Source of the DNA: Lycium barbarum
Taxonomy: Eukaryota; Streptophyta; Magnoliopsida; Solanales; Solanaceae
Direction: 5' to 3'
Assembly (NCBI RefSeq): GCF_019175385.1
Contig: NC_083346.1
Span: 58,991,821 to 59,055,820 of the forward strand
Length of the DNA stretch: 64,000 nucleotides
Below, in pieces: positions 1 through 12,656 of this stretch (positions are counted from its first letter, which is position 1; each line of letters starts with the position of its first letter). The position numbers and the translations under genes were made by a program. Below the pieces are notes generated by a model. The model ran no database searches. It was not told the origin of the DNA and saw only the letters and a program-made list of their open reading frames with translations.

Positions 1-1388
1 TTATTCATGAACATAGACTCTTAGCTTCCCAGGATATAGAGGATTCATGGAGAAGAAGGAAAAGTCATGCCATCGGATTCATGCCATAGAAATAAAGGAC
101 TAGCCTCACATACCTTTTTCGTTTAACTAATTTATCGCTTTCTTGCTCTCCTTCAATGTCCCCGTCGTTTACCTTCAAGAGAATTCGCATTAACATTAGC
201 TAATCGATTATTTAAACGTGCTTACTATTTCTAAGGAAAATTGGGCAGCATTTACATTGTTTATACAACCTTTCCCATATTCTATATCAACTCCCAAACA
301 TTCATAACAACATTCATAATATCGCAAACAACAATCGTCATTCATCTACATTAACCACATTTCACCATTTCACTCCAATTTCTCCATAATCATGGTCATA
401 GTTCATTATTGCATTTTCTCACATATAATACTTATTCCATGTTCTAAATGTCGTTCACAACATCCTTACAATCACAACATACCAATATTCATAGTTCATC
501 CACAACTACTACTCAACAATGACACTATTCACACATTCATGACCCATTTCCTACATCTTTCTACAATCCAAGTGTTTTTAACTTTCAACACCTTAAACAA
601 CAAGGAATGATCATAAAACTCACCTTAGATCATGGAAGAATAATCGTTGAGTAGGAATTCTCTTCTTGCACAAAACCCTAGTCCACTTCCCTTGGGATTT
701 CTTGGCTTAGATGAACTTTGATATGTTTTCTACACTTGATTTTGTGGATTTGGTATAGTTGATCATGGTTTTCCCTTGGTTTCTTGTGGATGAATAATGG
801 AGAGAATTCTAGAGAATTCTTGAAGTGTGGAGGAGTGAAAATGAAATGAATTAATGAGAGAGGGTCCTTATATTAACACTTAAAATCTGTCCTGACCGGA
901 ACATAGAGACCAACATACGGTCCGTACATTTTATACGGGCCGTATGTATGGTCGTATGTTTGGTCCAGTGAGGACCCTTATTCTGGGCAAGACATACGGC
1001 TGGACATACGGTCCCGTATGTTTTATAGGACTAGTATGTTTGGCCGTATAATGCCCAGTTGTCCGAAACTCGTTCTCGTCGACTCGTTTGATCTCCAATC
1101 CTTATGGAACCTTCTTGACATTTGATTAACACCTCAATAATCTAATGGACATTACCACTCTCTCCAGAACATCATTACGCCATCATTAACTCGTCGCTCA
1201 TAATTCTTACCCGACACACAACATATCCTTTGATTCCTCTGACAACCTTCTTCCCTTGCATCAAATGTCTTTGAATCTCGATTAGGATCATCAAATGCTA
1301 TTTCTTTCTTATCACAATATCATATACGTCATGCCCTTCGCTAGCCTATTCACTGTATGTCAATGGGGAATTTTCCAAGGTGTAACAA
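1..1388 (-). mobile_element. A-family chromovirus LTR, partial (5' part of LTR)
   Basis: This stretch matches the left and right LTRs of element A (40179-42648 and 47829-50268) from about their midpoint to the GTGTAACA end. Read on the minus strand it starts TGTTACAC at 1388, so this is the 5' edge of the LTR and the remaining kilobase or so lies off the left edge. It contains the ACGGTCC/ACGGACC palindrome cluster (about 915-1035) and a TATA-like box on the minus strand near 868-880. It is more diverged from both A LTRs than they are from each other. Bases 1389-1393 (ATAGG) are the expected target duplication, but the other side is not visible. It may be a solo LTR or the 5' LTR of a minus-strand element. 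Confidence 0.85.
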
Positions 1389-1661
1389 TAGGAAAGGAGG
1401 AGGAGGCGTTATTCCTTCAGTTGAGGTATCCTTGTCGGCATTGGCTGCCTCATTCCTAACCACATTTTCTTGGAGGGATATGACGACAGTCAGTAATGTC
1501 CCGATCACGTCTTCTTGAGACGATACCTCCTGTAGGTCTTGGGTATCTCCCTAGCGGAGAACGAGCTCATTTCCACCATTATCCGGTGTACTAGTCATAT
1601 TTTCATTTCCTTTATCTGGGAGGGATGCTAACTCATCTTTAGATCTCGTTAAGTATGCCAT
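1389..1661 (-). pseudogene. E4 third ORF, N-terminal fragment cut by LTR insertion
   Basis: A minus-strand frame starts with ATG at 1661 and reads about 90 codons before running into the LTR at 1388. It begins MAYLTRSKDEL and is rich in Asp, Glu, Asn and Ser. It has one in-frame TAG at 1551-1553 (after a CGC codon) and ends in a proline run. It lies downstream of the gag-like E4 ORF, so it could be the start of the gag-pro or pro-pol frame of a Tat/Ogre-like element. I do not recognise a domain. The LTR insertion removed whatever followed. Confidence 0.45.
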
Positions 1662-2316
1662 CTTACGGTACTACACTAATCAGCCTCATTTTATAGGATA
1701 AGAATAACTCAACGGTAGACAAAGTTTGTTACTTGGAAATGAATATAAAAGCAAGATATCCCATATCTGTATTTAGGAGTGCACGTAGCACATAAAGTCA
1801 TAAATTAAAGTGTGAATATTTTTTGATCCTTTGTTCTAAAGGTTCGGATGTTTATAGGCCTTTTATGTTTGGGTGGATCTTGGGTCAATGGGCTTTATGG
1901 TTGACTTACTTTGGAAAACCCTTTTCCTATTACAAAATAAAAAAATTGCGGGGGGGGGGGGGGGGGGGGGAGGGGAATTATAGTTTATATTATATAAAGG
2001 CCGAGTCTGACGCAGACTGCCTACGTATCCCACCAGGGAATCAGGCCATATCATAGTTCCTTTTATAAAAGAAGGATATTTACTTTTTCAAAAATATCCT
2101 TGGGCAAACCCTAACTAAAAACATCCCCAGACCAGGCCCGACTAGGGCTTACCACGTATCCCTCCATCGGGACATCAGGTCGGCATAGTTCCTTACAATA
2201 TCTATGGGGGAAGGGGTAACTTTTTATGTGCAAAGAGGGACACCTCATATCTACCAAAAAATACAGCTCCGCGAGTTACTGTCCTTACGAACTCGCTCTC
2301 TGATGCTCGTTGCTTC
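1662..2316 (-). other. E4 inter-ORF spacer with G tract and diverged direct repeats
   Basis: No coding frame is recognisable here. The spacer holds a run of 21 G at 1950-1970 followed by AGGGG. It also holds two diverged direct repeats, about 2000-2062 and 2131-2196, that share TACGTATCC or ACGTATCC, a CATCGGG/CACCAGGG step, a TCAGG and CATAGTTCCTT. Similar CTACGTATCC repeats occur in Solanaceae Tat/Ogre-type elements as I recall them; that is memory, not a search. The G-tract length may not be reliable in any assembly. Confidence 0.5.
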
Positions 2317-3560
2317 TTAGTGATATAGTGGGAGTATGACAAAAATCTCTCCCGTATTGATCTTGTGCTCAAGCTCGAGCTTGAACGGGCAACACTCTTC
2401 TATATCATGTCCCATAGCTCCAGTATGGCACAAGCACAATTTGTTCCTGTTGGACCCTAATAGCGCGGGCTCGTGGACAGGCTTCACGGGTCTGATCTTC
2501 CTTAAGGTAGCAAGAGTTGAAAAGATATGAGCGTACGATTCCTCGAAGTCTGTGAAATCATATCGCCAAATCTGGATTTCAGCGGTGACCCCTTCTCCTA
2601 GGACAATAGGGCCATGGACTAGTAGGGTGTGTGGTCCCCAAAAAGTCCCGATGATCCTATTATCGATCAAGCTACAAATTCTGTTTCTTAATCCCAGGCA
2701 CTCGTTCAAGGTATAACCCGCCTGATTGCGGTGAAATGGGCACCTTTTGTAGGCATACACCAACTCGTGTGGTGGAAACCTGGCCGTAGTGGTGAAGGAC
2801 ATTCCCGTGGCTGTCATCCTCTCGAACACATCCTTACAGGAGATGGGTCGAGGGGCTACTCTGAATGGGGAAGAATAGGCTTTGAAGGCTATGCCCCACC
2901 AAGCAGGTTCGGGAAGGACTGCTCTCCCAAAATTCTCTGACGCCATAGTAGAGATCGTAGGTACTAGCACGGGTGAGGGTGCATGGAAGTCAGATCCCTC
3001 GTTGGATGAGGCATAATAGTCAGATTCATCATTCATATCATTCTCTTCTTCTTGAAACTTGGGAAACATATCAAGTGGTTCCTTTTCTTCCTCGACCTCT
3101 ATGTCGATAGACTCCAATTCTTCTTCCTCTATATCTTGAGGATCTTCTTCTCCCTCTTCTGGCTCTTTCTCTTCTATGGGTTCTTCCTCCTCGATAGGTT
3201 CAGAGGCTTCCTGTTGAGGCTCCTACTCTTCTTGTGGGTCTTATTCCATAACCCACGGGTCTAACCTAAGCCCTTGGTCTTCATTAACTCCTTATGGAGT
3301 TATTTCTCTAGGCGTCACAGACCTTTTCTCTTAGCTTATATAATTCAGCACCAATTCTGTCACTTCTTCCAAGACATTCCCATAGTATCTCTCTTGGGGT
3401 ATGCTTTTTGGCGGATCCCAACCATATCCAGCAACCTGCCTACCTCCTCGATTTTTTTTCCTATTTCCAGGAGATGCTTTTCCATTTGTAGCACCTCATC
3501 CTGCAGCATCTCAGTTGTCTCTCCTAAAGTCCGCGCTTTCTGCTTTCCTTGATTCGCCAT
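2317..3560 (-). pseudogene. E4 gag-like ORF with coiled coil, acidic stretch and two Cys-His modules
   Basis: Reading leftward, an ATG at 3560 opens a segment (MANQGKQKARTLGE) with a heptad-like Leu/Met/Ile coiled coil to about 3360. The frame then shifts, and a Glu-rich stretch (about 3250-3110) leads into a 266-codon open segment ending near 2317. That segment carries two similar modules, CPFHRNQAGYTLNEC and CLCHTGAMGHDIEEC, each followed by a Leu/Ile-rich helix. Such modules occur in Gag-like proteins of plant Tat/Ogre elements (family knowledge). It probably bound nucleic acid in virus-like particles. The frameshift between the coiled coil and the acidic part, and loss of the downstream pol, make it a relic. 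Confidence 0.6.
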
Positions 3561-3924
3561 TGTAAGTCAACCTTTAGTGGAGATAAATTCGGGTAAGTTT
3601 TAAGTCTAATGGTTTTTTCTTTTGGGTATATATTTTAGATTATCGGACTAATTGTACTCAAGCTTTAATATATGATAACACACATAGCAAGTAAGCATGT
3701 GAATCACGTAGCAAGCAATCATGTAATTTGCAAATATTTATACTACTCGTATTCCTAAGGCCTTTTTGAGCTAAGGCTTTCTTAATCATTTGAAACATGC
3801 AAGTTCCATTTGTGAAGATGAACTATTGCCCTGAAATCATCATTAGTTAATAAATAATAAAATATCATCCCCGAAGATTACAAAGATGATGAAGCCAACA
3901 TGGGGATTATAATAAATCAATAAA

Positions 3925-5604
3925 TTAGCAGGGCCCTCCTCCAGCAGCTGATGTCGAGGCTTGGGTTGTCTTAGCCTTCTTGACCCTCCGAAGGATGGTC
4001 TAAATATGAAGGCGTGTTTGATACAACTCTATTCTGATTATCACCGGGTCTGTTTCTTCCAAAATCTTGGTCAAGTGCTCATCTATGCTTTCCAAACATT
4101 CTTTCAAACGTTCCTCTTCTTGGGCATCATGATGAAGTGTGGGCCCTGGGATAGGTGTGCGCGCCAAATGACCTTGCAGCCATTCATGGTAGCCCGGATC
4201 ATATCCTGCTTCGAACCTGTCTGGGGCTAAGGTGTTTGGTCCCCACCTCATACGGCCATTCCATTCTCTGAGAATTATCCCAGCATTCTTGATTTTCTGT
4301 TCTGTATGTTCGATGATGAACTTCTCGGGGTTCCCTTCTTGGGTTATTACTTGCCTTCTCCCAAACTACCTCAAAACTCGGGATGGATAATAAGGACGAA
4401 TTCCTCGAACCCTGACTAATGGCACAAATGGGAAATTTTTTCCCTGAACCACTATGCTCTAAGAAATGAAGTCAGGGACCATCCACTGGATCCTATCTTT
4501 AGTCAACTCTGCGAAGAAGCGGGCCCACGCCTCTTTGGACATGTGACCAAGGTTCGGACAGTAATTTTTTAGGCGGTCTATTCTGTTGTTGTTGCTTAGA
4601 TACTGAACTTCTTCAGCCATGCTGATGTGTTTGATTATCCACCATTGTAGCAACATGTTACACCTTTGGAAGTATCGGAAACGACTCCGACATTTGTCTA
4701 AAGCTCGAAAAATGTCTGCCAGGATGATAGGTGCCAGGTCAAAATACTTGGTTTTCTAATCCCTGGTTATGCCGTAGAAGATAGCATGGGCCAAGTAGAT
4801 CACTCGGGTGTCTATGGCCAGTGAATCATCTGTCAGGAATACCACAGTGCCTGGTAGGGCTATGGCAAACGCCGAAGGTCTAACAGCTTCCCATTCTTCT
4901 CTACTCTTGAACTCTCTCAGATACAAATCATACCCAGTGATATCCCCGAATCTCCGGTACAATTCTCTTAAAGATACAGTGGGACTATGTGCCCATGCCA
5001 CCTCAGTCAAAGCAAGAAATCTCATAATATGGCCACCAGTTGGCCTCTAAGGAAATAGTAAATTATGGTCTGGCTTGTGTCGCCTTCTTAGATAGGTTCC
5101 ATTACTGTCTATGGCGTCCCTAATCTCCTCTAGTGTTGGAGTCATCTCAATATTCCTGAAACGGAACAACATTTCCTTGTCGTCCCAGTACCCAGCTAAT
5201 ACCTCTATTAGCTCCGGACGACCCTTCATTGTCATAATGGAAGGTAGATGCCCCAAGGTGCAACTAATCGTTCTTCGTTGAGTATCACCCAATCATTCCC
5301 ACCAAGCTCTCAATAAGTCTGGAGCCTCAGTAACTATGTCGAAACGGATTCTGTATTCCATATAAAAAATAAAATACAGTTAAGATTCCCCCGTCCCCAT
5401 CGGATCAATGGTTCATCACATAGGCACAAACATGCTTCCGCATAGCATATAAATGAAATGCAGTGTTTTTCGGGTCATAAACCGTCCGAACACAAGGTAG
5501 TCTCTCTTAATGAGCCTTAGGTAAGTCTGAGATACCCAAGGCTCATCTAAGTATGAATGCTCTAGTTCAATAGGGATTTGGCTTATCTCTATTCTAGTTT
5601 TCAC
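3925..5604 (-). pseudogene. E4 ORF1, DUF7745-like protein of Tat/Ogre elements, broken by stops
   Basis: Five open segments on the minus strand (5604-5416, 5292-5047, 5025-4756, 4656-4459, 4251-4000) all share one frame, which ends at a TAA at 3925-3927 after TSAAGGGPC. They are one decayed ORF of roughly 560 codons with several stops and no frameshift needed. The part at 5290-5050 (GHLPSIMTMKGRPELIEVL, then FRNIEMTPTLEEI) looks like the DUF7745 domain encoded upstream of gag in Ogre-like elements. Its molecular role is unknown to me. It lies just after the LTR and primer site, as expected for ORF1. The true start may be upstream of 5604. Confidence 0.6.
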
Positions 5605-5903
5605 TAGAGTGAGGTTTTCACAGAAGACTGGGAACCCGAGCGAACAACTGGGGCTAAACCTTTAGGGCTATGGGATGACCACGAACCAAACCTACCTCAT
5701 AACGGTTTAGAAAGAAATATTCTGGTTTTATAGGAACGACCACGTGCTCCGCGAAGTCTCCTTTGGAATAAAGTGTAAAATAAATGCCAGTAGTGGCGGA
5801 GTTATGATATGCATGCAATGACAATTAATAATTGCGGGAAAGTAAACATATAAAAGTTAAACCAAATATACTATATTGGAATCCTTGTGGTTAGAACCTT
5901 TAA

Positions 5904-5922
5904 GCCCCCAGCAGAGTCGCCA
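5904..5922 (-). other. E4 primer binding site
   Basis: On the minus strand TGGCGACTCTGCTGGGG follows the LTR end (CGCAACA at 5925) after a two-base spacer. It matches the type of site used by Tat/Ogre-like elements, thought to pair with a tRNA-Arg 3' end. The tRNA assignment is from memory; the position is seen directly. Confidence 0.65.
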
Positions 5923-5924
5923 TC

Positions 5925-7832
5925 TGTTGCGGTTCGCATTTCGCGGTGGGGTTAGCACTCGGAAAGCTACTTCGAACTTGTTGGTGCTCTTTCGGACTTT
6001 GTTTTAAAATAGTCTCCACCTAATTTTAGGAAATTAGGAAAACCAGTTTCGAAGGATTTATTCATATATAGTGAAAAAGCCTTCGTAATCCAAAGTCCTA
6101 GGTAAGGGCTCTGGTGATCCCCTAGGGAAGGTGTTAGGCACCCTAGTATTAAGGATCCGTACTATACGGTTGACCTTCGAATTCCAATGTATGAGTATCT
6201 GCATGAATTGTTTATTTAGGTTTTATCCTGCATTAATAAAATCTGTCATTTGTATGTCATTTTGAAAAAAACGAATTGAATAAATACCCTTTATATATAG
6301 GGTATTTAGGTTCGGATTTATAATATCCGGAAATAAATAGTTTCCTCTTACATATAAGGATAGTATTGATCGTGAAAGATATGAAAATTGTTTATATTCA
6401 AGTGAGAAATACATGTTCTATTCATGCTTAACTCATACTTGGTTGGGATCAATCCGCTTAATACGTTTTAGAACCCCTTATTCTAAAACTCCTTATTTAA
6501 AAATATGTCTTATGTGAGGGAAAAAAAATCTTTGACTTTATGAAATAATTTGTTCTTATAAATGTATGTCCGACACAGGTTTGGGCTTTAAAATTCACAA
6601 CTTTCTTAAAAGAGATGCACTTTTCTGTTGGGGGCTTGACCCAATTTTTTTTTGTTTTCTTTTCTAAAAAAGTGGGTTTTCAAAATGTACATTATTTTCA
6701 GGAAATGTATTAACCAAAGAGTCTTAATTTTCTTGTTACTAGGCTCAGCCCAAAATGCTTATTTCTATTCCTCGTTTGGGTCAAGAATTTAGCTTGATAT
6801 TTACAAAACATGTGCCTCTTGTTTACAAGAATTTAATCTGATCTTGAAGAAAACATTATAATGTTTAAAACTTTGAAATTCCTTTTCTTGCCCTTTCATT
6901 CTCAACTTACATAAAAAAAAAAACAAGTTTATTAGCTTGCCATTTTTATTCGAGACATAATTACGCGAAGTTCGGGTTTTGAAAATCGCTTTTGGGGACT
7001 TAGGGTTGAACTAAACGGCATATGTACCGTTGTCTTAAGACGTCTAAGTTCATAACCATGAAAGATTCCAGTATAATATGAATTTTTACAAGTTATACAA
7101 ATACAACATTCAAATAAAATATCATACGTAAAACAGAGGGTTAGGCTAGGGGTGTACCAAACCCCTAGTTGGCCATTTTTACCATGGCTTGGCCTTCAAT
7201 GCGTTCACGTACAATATTAGCTTCCATTTCCTTTGACCTGGACTTTTGTATTTTCTGAAAGAATTTGTTTGTTGGGCCTCAGCCCAACAGACTTGGTTTT
7301 GACCTAGCCCAAGTGGCCCATGCAGTAAAGAGGAAAAAGAGGAAAGGGGAAACCGGTTAGAAATTATACTACTGAACTTATCAATAAGTGCATACCTGCG
7401 CAATATATGTAAGAAATAACTACATACACAGATAACATATATGTACACAAGGTCAAACTCAACATTCACAGATTCAGTTTCATAAGAATTTGGGCCCGGG
7501 AGCCCTGTTGCAATCTTGATCTACCTAAAGCCCATTGGTCTCATCCCTTTTCATTCTAAATGCACATATGAACCTCTCATGCTAATTTTATATATCGGGC
7601 TAGGACCAGATGTGTACTAAACCTAAAATGGATCAAGATTGAGGCTTAAAGAGCTATAACCCTTCGTTTTCCACTGATCTACGCTACATATATAATTCTC
7701 TTGTTCTTGTATACATATAATATAAAAATGATATATACATAGAATGTGTATATCAAATGTATATATACCACCTGTATAGTCCTTACTTCTTTTGCCAACC
7801 TATGCGCATTTCATGCATATATCTATTCTTTA
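5925..7832 (-). mobile_element. E4 5' LTR, 3' portion
   Basis: This is the end of the long E4 LTR as read on the minus strand, finishing CGCAACA next to the primer site. It includes AT-rich stretches and no ORF worth calling. The LTR is interrupted at 7832 by the D array and continues at 27396. The identical CTTTA at 7828-7832 and 27391-27395 supports continuity. Joined, the LTR is about 5.3 kb, in the range known for Ogre-type elements. Confidence 0.75.
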
Positions 7833-10276
7833 TGTTATATCCCGTATTTTATACATTCGGATATTTCGAGGTAGTCGTGGTAAGTGAAGGGCAAGACCAT
7901 TGTCCAAAATTATTTTAATGTACAAGTTGGTTATGGATATTATTTATGAATATTATTGGTATGAAAATATTGAGAAAGTTAAGGGTAAAAAGGGAAATTC
8001 ACAAAATGGCTCATGGTAATGTTGCGGAAGGCCAGTGGCAAAATGGGAATTTCACAAAATATTCGAGAAGGTTCTTGGAGGGGCCATTTTGGTCGTGTGG
8101 CACATGCCATATTTTATTAAATGGGGGGTAATTGTAGTGATGACAAAACAAGACTAACTTATCATTCACCATTCAAGAAATTTCAAGAGAGAATATAGTG
8201 GTGTTAGGCCATAGCTCCAAGAAATGACCCCATGGAAATTGATCAAGAAAAATAATTTTCCTCTAGTATTTCCACCAAATGGAAGGTCCTCATTAACATG
8301 AATGAGTTGTTGGAGCAAGCCAAGTATTTATTGGAGTGATTTACAAACCCTAGCTAAGTACGAAGACAAGTGGAGAAAGGTAAGGTTCAATCTTCTTTTA
8401 CATGTGTTAGAGATGATTATGTATGTTGTTGTATGAAGAAATGGATGGAATTCATGGTACATGTGTTTATTGATGTTGTGGCCGAATATAGTTGTGTGGA
8501 GTAGAACAAATGAATTGATTTTATTTAGTATTTTGATTGTTGTCGTTGTGGATTCTATGATGTAAAATTAGGATTTAATGGCTTGAAATGAAGTTTTAAT
8601 CGTTGTGGTGTCGTTGTGGAAGTTACTGTGACACTAGCATGAATTCTTATATTTGTATGAATGAAGTTGTTAATGTAGAATGTTGGTGGAGTTATGAATT
8701 TGGAACAAAAGAATGTGTAGGTTGTAAATATAATTCATGAATTTGGAAGTGAGACATGGCTTGGAAGATTGTAAGTTGGGTTGTTGTGATTGAATTTGAA
8801 AGAAGGAAATAGGTTGTTATTGTTCTTGTTGAATTTGGGAGGTTTCGGGTGAAGTAGTATATTGATTGGGTTGTTTTGAATGCTATGTGAATTGAATTGA
8901 ATATAAATGAAGTGTCGTTGAATTGTATAACAAAGGTTGTTAACATTAGAATGCGTCTTGAATTGATTGTTGATGTTGTTGGTATGATTGTTGGTATTGT
9001 TGTGATAATTTGGCCAAGTTGAATTCTCGGATTGTTGATTGATGATTTGGGCCGAGTTAGATTCTCGGTGATGGTGTATTTACAGGGGAGATGCTGCCGA
9101 AATTTCGGTAGATCATAAGTGAATTTATTTGAAAGACTAAGACAAGTGTGCGTGACGATGAATCTAATGATTATGTAAATCTTCTTGAATGTAGACTAGC
9201 GATAGTGAGCTTGGACAATTAAGCGAAGCTAATAGGACGTGGAGCAGGTATGTTAAGGCTCCTCCCTTTTCTTTCAATGTCGTGATTCCGATGTTATGAT
9301 CTCATAATTGTTTCCATATTTTCCTTGTTTTCAAAATTTAGATGTTTATGATTCCAAGGCATGATTTTCATCCCGATAACTGGTTAAGGATTTTTCCAAA
9401 GTGTCTGTACTCTATTTTGTAAACTTTTATGACAATAACGATGGATATGTTTCACGATGAAAATGATGATGTCAAAGATGAGAATATCTCTATGATAACG
9501 ATGATAAGAATGATTTTTTTTTTCAAAAATGACCTCTGAAACGTTCGTAAAAGGTTCTGTACTTCAAACGCTCATAACTTTCATATAGTAAGTCGGATTG
9601 ACCCGAAACTTGTTTCTGAGCCTTCAGGTGTCGGTTTATGTACCCTGTTATTCGTTGCTAGTCTCATCTTATAATAATTGTTACTTGAAGGTGAGACAAA
9701 GCCATGATGATTATTCCATAATATAATCAGAGGTTACCGACCTTACGTCACTCCGATAGACTTATAGCATTTCTTGGGCTCTCCTGCATGCTGCCTATAT
9801 GATATATGTATACGTATATGGGGTATATGGGAAAAAGGGCCAGAGCGCTATAGACGCTGCTAAACTTATATGTATATGGGAAAAAGGGCCAGAGCGCTAT
9901 AGACGCTAATATATGTACATGATACATGTATATATATATGGGAAAGAGGGCTAGAGCGTTATATACGCCTATCCACCTGATCAGTTGGTATTATATGACA
10001 TGATATCATCCCGGACGCGTGATGCCCAGACGCGGGCCATATGTGGTTAAATAGATCGGCTGTCGACGCCTCGGCAATATGATATGTTCTATTTTCTATA
10101 TATATGAAAAAGCAATGTTTTCAAGAAAGTAAAGTATGATATGTATATGAATTGGGCTGCACGTTCGGCAGCACTAAGCATGCATGGAACCCGCCAAAAA
10201 GGCACTCCGACGTACAGGTTACTCTTTTACCCAATGATATGCTCTATATCTCCATTCTGTTATTATTCTTAATTAC
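7833..10276 (+). mobile_element. D array LTR1a (3'-truncated)
   Basis: It starts with the intact LTR edge TGTTATATCCCG and follows LTR2 to the sequence AATTACATCTCT, where it jumps into a second LTR copy at 10277. The last 560 bases or so of the LTR are missing. Near 8135 it also lacks about 150 bases that in LTR2 contain the TATA-like box, so this copy probably cannot start transcription normally. It carries three copies of the GGGCCAGAGCGCTATAGACG minisatellite (about 9825-9970) and an imperfect version of the 18-base palindrome near 9092. Confidence 0.8.
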
Positions 10277-12599
10277 ATCTCTTGAGAAAGGTTAAGGGTA
10301 TAAAGGGAAATTCACAATATGGCTCATGGTAATCTTGCGGAAGGCCAGGGGAAAAATGGGAATTTCACAAAATATTCGAGAAGGTTCTTGGAGGGGCCAT
10401 GTTGGCCGTGTGGCACATGCCATATTTTATTAAATGGGGGCTAATTGTAAATTATAAAGATATATGGACCAAAGCTTGCATAAGAAGAAAAAGGATCATC
10501 TTTGTTTATTTTTAAGAAACTTCAAGAAAATTGGAGAAGGGGGACATGTGTTCACTTTGCATTTGGAGGGGATAAATATATATATATAGAAAGTGATGAC
10601 AAAACAAGACTAACTTATCATTCACCTTTCAAGAAATTTCAAGAGAGAATATAGTGGTGTTCGGCCATAGCTCCAAGAAATGATCCCATGGAAATTGATC
10701 AAGAAAAACAATTTTCCTCTAGTATTTCCACCAAATGGAAGGTCCTCATTAACATGAAGGAGTTGTTGGAGCAAGCCAAGAATTTATTGGAGTGATTTAC
10801 AAACCCTAGCTAAGTAAGAAGACAAGTGGAGAAAGGTAATGTTCAATCTTCTTTTACATGTGTTAGAGATGATTATGTATGTTGTTGTATGAAGAAATGG
10901 ATGGAATTCATGGTACATGTGTTTATTGATGTTGTGGCCGTATATAGTTGTGTGCAGTAGAACAAATGAATTGATTTTATTTAGTATTTTTATTGTTGTC
11001 GTTGTGGATTCTATGATGTAAAATGAGGATTTAATGGCTTGAAATGAAGTTTTAATCGTTGTGGTGTTGTTGTGGAAGTTAATGTGACACTAGCATGAAT
11101 TCTTTTATTTGTATGAATGAAGTTGTTAATGTAGAATGTTGGTGGAGTTATGAATATGGAAGAAAAGAATGTGTAGGTTTTAAATATAATTCATGAATTT
11201 GGAAATGAGACATGGCTTGGAAGATTGTATGTTGGGTTGTTGTGATTGAATTTGAAAGAAGGAAATAGGTTGTTATTGTTCTTGTTGAATTTGGGAGGTT
11301 TCGGGTGAAGTAGTATATATTGATTGGGTTGTTTTGAATGCTATGTGAATTGAATTGAATATAAATGAAGTGCCGTTGAATTGTATAACAAAGGTTGTTA
11401 ACATTAGAATGTGTCTTGAATTGATTGTTGATGTTGTTGGTATGATTGTTGGTATTGTTGTTATAATTTGGCCGAGTTGAATTCTCGGATTGTTGATTGA
11501 TGATTTGGGCCGAGTTAGATTCTCGGGGATAGTGTATTTACAGGGGAGATGCTGCCGAAATTTCGGCAGATCATAAGTGAATTTATTTGAAAGACTAAGA
11601 CAAGTGTGCGTGACGATGAATCTAATGATTATGTAAATCTTCTTGAATGTAGACTAGCGATAGCGAGCTTGGACAATTAAGCGTACCTAATAGGACGTGG
11701 AGCAGGTATGTTAAGGCTCGTCCCTTTTCTTTCAATGGCATGATTCCGATGTTATGATCTCATAATTGTTTCAATATTTTCCTTGTTTTCAAAATTTTGA
11801 TGTTTATGATTCCAAGGCATGATTTTCTTCCCGATAACTCATTAAGTATTTTTCCAAAGTGTCCGTACTCTATTTTGTAAGCTTTTATGACAATAACGAT
11901 GGATATGTTTCACGATGAAAATGATGATGTTAAAGATAAGAATATTTCTATGATAAGAATGATTTTTGCCAAAAATGACCTCTAAAACGTTCGTAAAAAG
12001 TTCGGTACTTCAAACGCTCATAACTTTCTTATACTAAGTCGGATTGACCCGAAACTTGTTTCTGATCCTTCAGGTGTCGGTTTATGTACGCTGCTGTTAT
12101 TCGTTGCTTGTCTCATCTTATAATAATTTTTCCTTCAAGGTGAGACAAAGCCATGATGATTATTCCATAATATAATCGGAGGTTACCGACCTTACCTCAC
12201 TCCGATAGTCTTATAGCATTTCTTGGGCTCTCCTGCATACTGCCTATATGATATATGTATATGATATATGTATACGTATATGGGGAATATGGGAAAAAAG
12301 TCCAGTGCGCTATAGACGCTGCTAAACGTATATGTATATGGGAAAACGGGCCAGAGCGCTATAGACGCTAATATATGTACATGATACATGCATATGTATA
12401 TGGGAAAGAGGGCCAGAGCGTTATATACGCGTATCCACCTGATCAGTTGGTATTATATGATATGATATCATCCCAGATGCGGGATGCCCGGACGCGGGAC
12501 ATATGTGGTTAAATGGATCGGCTGCCGACGCCTCGGCAATATGATATGTTCTATTTTCTATATATATGAAAAAGCAATGTTTTCAAAGAAAGTTAAGTA

Positions 12600-12656
<57 letters not shown>

